Assembly (NCBI GenBank): GCA_027494055.1 | Contig: JAOSJO010000002.1 | Location: forward strand, 1-64,000 | Source: Anaerolineae bacterium | GTDB taxonomy: Bacteria; Chloroflexota; Anaerolineae; Aggregatilineales; JAFGMM01 | Direction: 5' to 3' | Length of the DNA: 64,000 nt | Shown: positions 60,147 through 64,000 of the stretch, in pieces | Layout: every line of letters starts with the position of its first letter | How positions within the stretch are numbered: the stretch's first letter is position 1 | Translations under genes and position numbers: made by a program | The notes under the pieces: model-generated | What the model saw: only the letters and a program-made list of their open reading frames with translations | What the model was told of the DNA's origin: nothing | Database searches by the model: none

Positions 60147-61289
60147 ATGAACCTGGAAACGGTGGTTGATCCAGCACTTTGGTCTGCAATCGCGGACTCG
60201 TACGAAGCCGAGAAATATAGCCACGCAATTCGAGAAGCAATCTACCACCTGACAGATGTGCTCCGTGAAAAATCGGGGCTTGATGGCGATGGGGTAAGCC
60301 TTGTAGGGCAAGCTCTCGGAGGCGATTCGCCCAAGCTGAAGCTCAACCGCTTTCAAACCGAAAGTGACCGCATCGAACAAAAGGGATTTGTGCAAATCTT
60401 GATGGGGTTGTACCAGGCCATCCGGAATCCGCGCGCACATGGGGCAATGCAGGATACCAAAGAAACAGCGGATGCGATAATCCACTTTGTTGACTATCTA
60501 GCAGGTATCCTGGGTCGCTCAGAGGCACCGTTCACGATTCAGAGATTCCTGGGGAGCGTGCTGGACCCCGACTTTGTGCAAACGGACAGTTACGCTGAGT
60601 TGCTCGTAGCGGAGATCCCGGTTAACAAGCTTTACGATTGTCTTGTTGAGGTCTATGGAGCAAAGTCTGCAGAGCACAGAAACAAGGTCGGGCATGTGGT
60701 TCGTGCGATTCTCAAACGGCTTTCAGATGATCAGATCTCCGATTTTCTTCGGATCGCATCAAACGAACTACGCACAACCCATAAAGAGAGTGTGTTGATT
60801 GACATATTGTGCATACTGCCTCCCAATCTGTGGTCACGAATTGATAAAGTCGCTCAAATGCGGATAGAAAGTAAGCTTACAGATTCCATTGCAGAGGGGT
60901 ATGTGGATCCGCTTTCGGGGGAATTGCAGAAAGGCGCTCTAGGAACTTGGGCTAGAAGATTCATTCCATACTTTGAGACTAAATACGTACTTGAGGTAGT
61001 ATTACCGGATACTCTAGACATAGATAGTGGCTCGCGTTTGTATGTATGGAAGTATTTTCGGACGGTCTTCCCTCACATATTCGATTCTGCGGAAAGTAGA
61101 AACGTCTGTGTACGGCACCTCCTCCGAGCAATTCGAGACGGGGACGAGGTATTAAAAGAAGCTATGGACGAGGGTTATTGGGGCCTGCCAAAGGAATGGG
61201 CAAGCCAGATCAGAGACGGTCTGCGCAAGATAGAGGAGTGCGATGCTGAGTTCTGCGCAGGCCTTGATGAAGAAGACATCCCTTTCTAG
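60147..61289 (+). CDS. TIGR02391 (Ymh) family protein, HEPN-like
   Basis: A 380-residue protein whose first 150 residues match the TIGR02391/Hypoth_Ymh family (YSHAIREAIYHLTDVLREKS; GLDGDGVSLVGQALGG). The motif IRNPRAHG (R93-x4-H98) is the RX4-6H signature of HEPN ribonuclease folds. The rest is helical, repeat-like (RNKVGHVVRAILKRLSDDQI; ETKYVLEVVLPDTLDID). HEPN proteins of this kind are often linked to phage defence or toxin systems, which is inference here. Base composition and codon use are less GC-rich than both neighbours, suggesting recent transfer. No antitoxin partner is visible. Confidence 0.75.
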   Translation: MNLETVVDPALWSAIADSYEAEKYSHAIREAIYHLTDVLREKSGLDGDGVSLVGQALGGDSPKLKLNRFQTESDRIEQKGFVQILMGLYQAIRNPRAHGAMQDTKETADAIIHFVDYLAGILGRSEAPFTIQRFLGSVLDPDFVQTDSYAELLVAEIPVNKLYDCLVEVYGAKSAEHRNKVGHVVRAILKRLSDDQISDFLRIASNELRTTHKESVLIDILCILPPNLWSRIDKVAQMRIESKLTDSIAEGYVDPLSGELQKGALGTWARRFIPYFETKYVLEVVLPDTLDIDSGSRLYVWKYFRTVFPHIFDSAESRNVCVRHLLRAIRDGDEVLKEAMDEGYWGLPKEWASQIRDGLRKIEECDAEFCAGLDEEDIPF

Positions 61290-61390
61290 ACCTGCAAATG
61301 CTGACGTCCCTCTAGTCCGCGTCACCACTCTGCACTACAAATTCAGAACTTGAGTAGTGCCCTTCACGTCACCTATTGCACTCATCCCAC

Positions 61391-62350
61391 CTACTCGTCC
61401 AGCAAGTCGAAGGCGTCGTCGGCCTCGTCGTCGAACATGGGATACGGCGCGTGCGGCGTCTCCAGGTCAACCGGCGGGGCGTTGCGCGGCGGCGCGGGTA
61501 CCGGGAGCGGGCGCTCGTGCAGCGCAACCGGGCCGCCAGCGGCGCGCGGCGCGGGGGGCGTCTCGGCCGGCGGCGCTTTCGGCGGGCCGTAGTTCACCCG
61601 CCGGCGCATCAACCGGGACGCCGTCTCCTCGACGATCCAGACCGGGGCCATCACGACCAGGTTGAGCGCCGTGATGCCGACGAACGCCGCCGCAAGCAGG
61701 TTGAGCGCGTCGCGGAGCGGCCCGGCCAGCACGCCCACGACGGTTTCCTGAAAGCCCGCGACGAGCAGGATGACGAAGGCCAGCGCCATCAAGGCGATGA
61801 ACGGCGGCCAACTGCGGCGGTCTTCCGGGCTGGGCATCATCGCGTTGGCGACCGCAAAGAGGAGGTAAAGCCAGACCCAGAAGTCTGGGGCGCGCAGCAG
61901 CCGCGCGAATGCCGCGCCGATGGCGGTCAGGTCGCCGGTGGGGAGCGCCGCCGCCAGGTCCGCCATGTTGAGCGCCTGATCCGCCGCCAGGACGGTGACC
62001 AGCAGCCCGGCGACCAGCGGGGCCGCGCCGATCAGCGCGCCGCGCACCACGTCTGTCTCCTCGACCTCCACGTGACCGAGGAGAATGCCGGTTTCGTCGC
62101 GGTGCGGCAAGACGACGAAGCGCCCCGTACCCACACCGAGAAGCCTCGCCGTCACCCAGTGGCTCAGCTCGTGCAGCAGGACGCCGGGAAACATCAGCGC
62201 GTGATACAGGCGCACCGCCGCGTCCTCGTTGTCGGTGAAGAGAAACGCCAGCCCGATCAGGTGGCGCTGTAGCCAGCGCTGCGTGAACACGAGGAACGCC
62301 AGCGAGGCTGCAAAGAGGATCCAGGGCGTGATGATCGTCTCAACCAACAT
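61391..62350 (-). CDS. Membrane protein with HELSH zinc-protease motif
   Basis: About 319 residues with at least seven membrane segments. LMFPGVLLHELSHWVTARLL contains an HExxH motif within or next to a membrane segment, as in intramembrane or membrane-embedded metallopeptidases, but the M50 second motif NxxPxxPxDGG is absent. The C-terminal 70 residues are Pro-rich and end in a charged acidic tail (DDEADDAFDLLDE). The ATG at 62350 (MLVETIITPW) is preferred to 62425. It may be a protease-like protein without a known substrate. Confidence 0.7.
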   Translation of the reverse strand: MLVETIITPWILFAASLAFLVFTQRWLQRHLIGLAFLFTDNEDAAVRLYHALMFPGVLLHELSHWVTARLLGVGTGRFVVLPHRDETGILLGHVEVEETDVVRGALIGAAPLVAGLLVTVLAADQALNMADLAAALPTGDLTAIGAAFARLLRAPDFWVWLYLLFAVANAMMPSPEDRRSWPPFIALMALAFVILLVAGFQETVVGVLAGPLRDALNLLAAAFVGITALNLVVMAPVWIVEETASRLMRRRVNYGPPKAPPAETPPAPRAAGGPVALHERPLPVPAPPRNAPPVDLETPHAPYPMFDDEADDAFDLLDE

Positions 62351-62451
62351 ACGCCCATCATGCCCAAAAGCGGCGGGAGATGCAAGCAAGCCGGCCAGCG
62401 CATCCACGCTGGCCGGCCACACCACTCAGTTGCAGGGGTTGCGTCGCGCCC

Positions 62452-63483
62452 CTAGCGCACCGTCAGGTTGCCGACGCCGCCGCGAAAGTCAATATCGATC
62501 CGGCGCTCGGCCTCGTCGTAGTTGTCGGTCTCCCACTCGCCGCTGTCGCCGACAAAGCGGTCGTCGTCCCCGCCCACGCGCTCAAGCCGCGCGGACTCCA
62601 CCTCGATGTTGCCCACGCCGGTTTCGGCGTTCAGACGGACGCCAGCGCCTGCGGGCGTCTCAACAATGAAATTGCCAGTGCCGCCGGTCATGCGCAGGTC
62701 GATGTCCGCCGGCTCCGGGATGACGAGCGTGTAATTGCCGACGCTGCCATCGATGACGACCTCGTACCGCGCGCCGGTCGCGGGCAGGATCAGCGTGACG
62801 TCGCCGACGCTCGCGTTGACGTGCAAATTGGTGAGGTTGAGGTCCCGCAGGTCGAAGTCGCCCCTGCCCACGCTGGCGCTGATCTGCAGCTCGAGCGGCA
62901 CGCGGTCGCTGAGGCCGATGTCCCAGCGGAGTTGCGGCTGATCGAAGAACCCCTGCAGGAACTCAAACGGGCCGTAGAAGGTGAAGCTCCCCGCTTCCTG
63001 ATGCAGCGACACGACCTTTATGCGCTCGCCGGAGCTTTCCAAAACGGCATCGTTGCCCACGTAGTTCAGGTCCGCCTCAAGCACGTTGCTGGAGTCGCTC
63101 AGGCTGCGGATGGTGACATCCCCCACCGACAGACTGAGCGAGACTTCGGCGGCCTCGGCGTCGTCGAGCGGCACGCTGCTGGTGAACGTCTTGACTTCCG
63201 TGTCGCCCGCCAGGCCCAGCGCCGGGCCGGCCAGCATGATGATCACGATTAACACCACCGCGCCGATGCCGATCAGCGCGCCCACCATGGGCGAGGACCG
63301 CCCAAACAGCAGGTCGATGCCGATCAGGATCAGCAGCAGCGGCCACAGGCGCAGCACCGAGACAACGTTCGCCCAGGTGATGATGCCCGCGTTGCCCAGC
63401 AGCAGGATCACGCCGGCGCTGATCAGGATCACCGGCCAGAATAGCGACCGGTAGCGGCGCGGTTCGTTGGTTGTCTCATTCAT
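62452..63483 (-). CDS. LiaF-like membrane protein with toast-rack domain
   Basis: A 343-residue protein. Membrane segments (LFWPVILISAGVILLLGNAG; LWPLLLILIGIDLLFGRSSP; VGALIGIGAVVLIVIIMLAG) form the N-terminal LiaF/DUF5668-like unit. A beta-solenoid 'toast-rack' domain follows, with repeated glycine turns (SVGDVTIRS, ASVGDVTLILPATG, GTGNFIVETPAGAG, GVGNIEVESARLE, GVGNLTVR). LiaF-type proteins often modulate envelope-stress histidine kinases. The ATG at 63483 follows GGGGGAG. The related gene directly upstream is cut by the window edge. Confidence 0.82.
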   Translation of the reverse strand: MNETTNEPRRYRSLFWPVILISAGVILLLGNAGIITWANVVSVLRLWPLLLILIGIDLLFGRSSPMVGALIGIGAVVLIVIIMLAGPALGLAGDTEVKTFTSSVPLDDAEAAEVSLSLSVGDVTIRSLSDSSNVLEADLNYVGNDAVLESSGERIKVVSLHQEAGSFTFYGPFEFLQGFFDQPQLRWDIGLSDRVPLELQISASVGRGDFDLRDLNLTNLHVNASVGDVTLILPATGARYEVVIDGSVGNYTLVIPEPADIDLRMTGGTGNFIVETPAGAGVRLNAETGVGNIEVESARLERVGGDDDRFVGDSGEWETDNYDEAERRIDIDFRGGVGNLTVR

Positions 63484-63601
63484 GGCTTTCGCTCCCCCTT
63501 TGTGGTTGCACTTCCGTTGCACACATTATACGCACAGAGCGCAGATCGGTTGTCCGGGTAGGCAACCGATCTGCGCTACCTGGGTTGGCGCGGGCAGCGC
63601 G

Positions 63602-64000
63602 TTAGCGCACCGTCAGCCCGCCAACGCCGCCGCTGAACTCGATATCGATCTGGCGCTCCGCCGCGTCGAAACCGGGCGTCTCCCACGCGCCCGATGCGGC
63701 GACGGACGTCTCGCCCCCTGACAGCCGCACGAAATGCGCCGGCACCGAGATACCGCCGAGGCCCGTCTGCGCCCTGAGCCGCACCGCTGCGTCACGTGGC
63801 ACCTCAATCACCACCTGGCCCACGCCGCCCGACACATGGGCGTTGACGGCAGCGCCCTCCCCGATGCGGAGCGCGACCGCGCCCGCGCCGCCGGTCACGC
63901 GCATACCAACCGACGCCCCGTCCGGCGCCTCGATCTCAAGCCGGCCCGTCCCGCCGTTGATGAGCGCCGTATAGCCCGCCTCAGGCGCGGGCAGGACGGC
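63602..64000 (-). CDS. Toast-rack protein, 5' end cut by the window edge
   Basis: At least 132 C-terminal residues; the frame stays open to the window end, so the start is missing. It has the same glycine-turn repeats and ending as the gene downstream (GGVGQVVIEVPRDAAVRLRA, GLGGISVPAHFVRLSGGE, and a final GGVGGLTVR). The two genes are paralogues from a tandem duplication, 119 bases apart. The N-terminal membrane part cannot be judged. Confidence 0.78.
   Translation of the reverse strand, partial: AVLPAPEAGYTALINGGTGRLEIEAPDGASVGMRVTGGAGAVALRIGEGAAVNAHVSGGVGQVVIEVPRDAAVRLRAQTGLGGISVPAHFVRLSGGETSVAASGAWETPGFDAAERQIDIEFSGGVGGLTVR

Overview
The window is a dense, GC-rich bacterial segment (high GC by eye; no composition was computed). 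About 59 protein genes are supported, with no rRNA, tRNA or CRISPR array that I could recognise. The gene set fits a member of the Chloroflexota, probably Anaerolineae-like. Pointers are a TrpB2-type tryptophan synthase beta chain behind a tryptophan T-box, many secreted proteins with Thr/Pro-rich linkers, PTPS-related membrane proteins, TrmFO, a PIN-TRAM membrane protein, LiaF/toast-rack proteins and palindromic extragenic repeats. That assignment is inference from the gene repertoire, not a phylogeny.

Layout. 1-5574 (minus): two secreted proteins and a membrane Ser/Thr kinase. 5736-15194 (mostly plus): a channel-like RCK protein, an acetyltransferase, a ubiquitin-like sulfur carrier, a lipoprotein, a large membrane protein, tandem DegV proteins and a YbaK-type editing protein. 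An ICMT-like methyltransferase and a tiny membrane peptide lie there on the minus strand. 15232-23181 (minus): a run pth, DsrE/YedF-like, methyltransferase, membrane protein, mfd and a cNMP-acetoacetate decarboxylase fusion. 23399-29687 (plus): PhyH oxygenase, T-box, trpS, trpB2 and a membrane glycosyltransferase-like protein. 29684-34971 (minus): orphan histidine kinase, site-2 protease, secreted protein and HEAT-like protein. 36273-41300 (minus): a degenerate HAD protein, then an operon with an attenuator-like leader, tiny ORFs, ABC ATPase, RIO kinase and ABC permease. 41364-51176: trmFO and a surface-glycan cluster (sugar transferase, sqdB, LegB-like dehydratase, GT4, aldo/keto reductase, nucleotidyltransferase, GmhB-like phosphatase). 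51238-64000: roadblock protein, hutU, LysM-M23 peptidase, iron-type dehydrogenase, cysS, PIN-TRAM protein, a lower-GC island carrying a HEPN-type TIGR02391 gene, a membrane metalloprotease-like protein and two toast-rack proteins.

Data quality. Twenty-four genes are split by about 27 single-base shifts, many in short G or C runs. Essential or near-essential genes such as mfd, pth and trmFO are hit. I read these as sequence errors, not real gene decay, and give the rejoined span for each gene.

How it fits together. trpS and trpB2 appear to respond to uncharged tRNA-Trp through the T-box. The glycan genes form one nucleotide-sugar and lipid-linked sugar cluster. The most novel-looking pieces are the leader-controlled ABC/RIO operon, the isolated HEPN gene abutting half of a dispersed repeat, the cyclic-nucleotide-sensor/decarboxylase fusion, and a dyad operator motif (CAGGT-N7-ACCTG) shared by two distant promoters.
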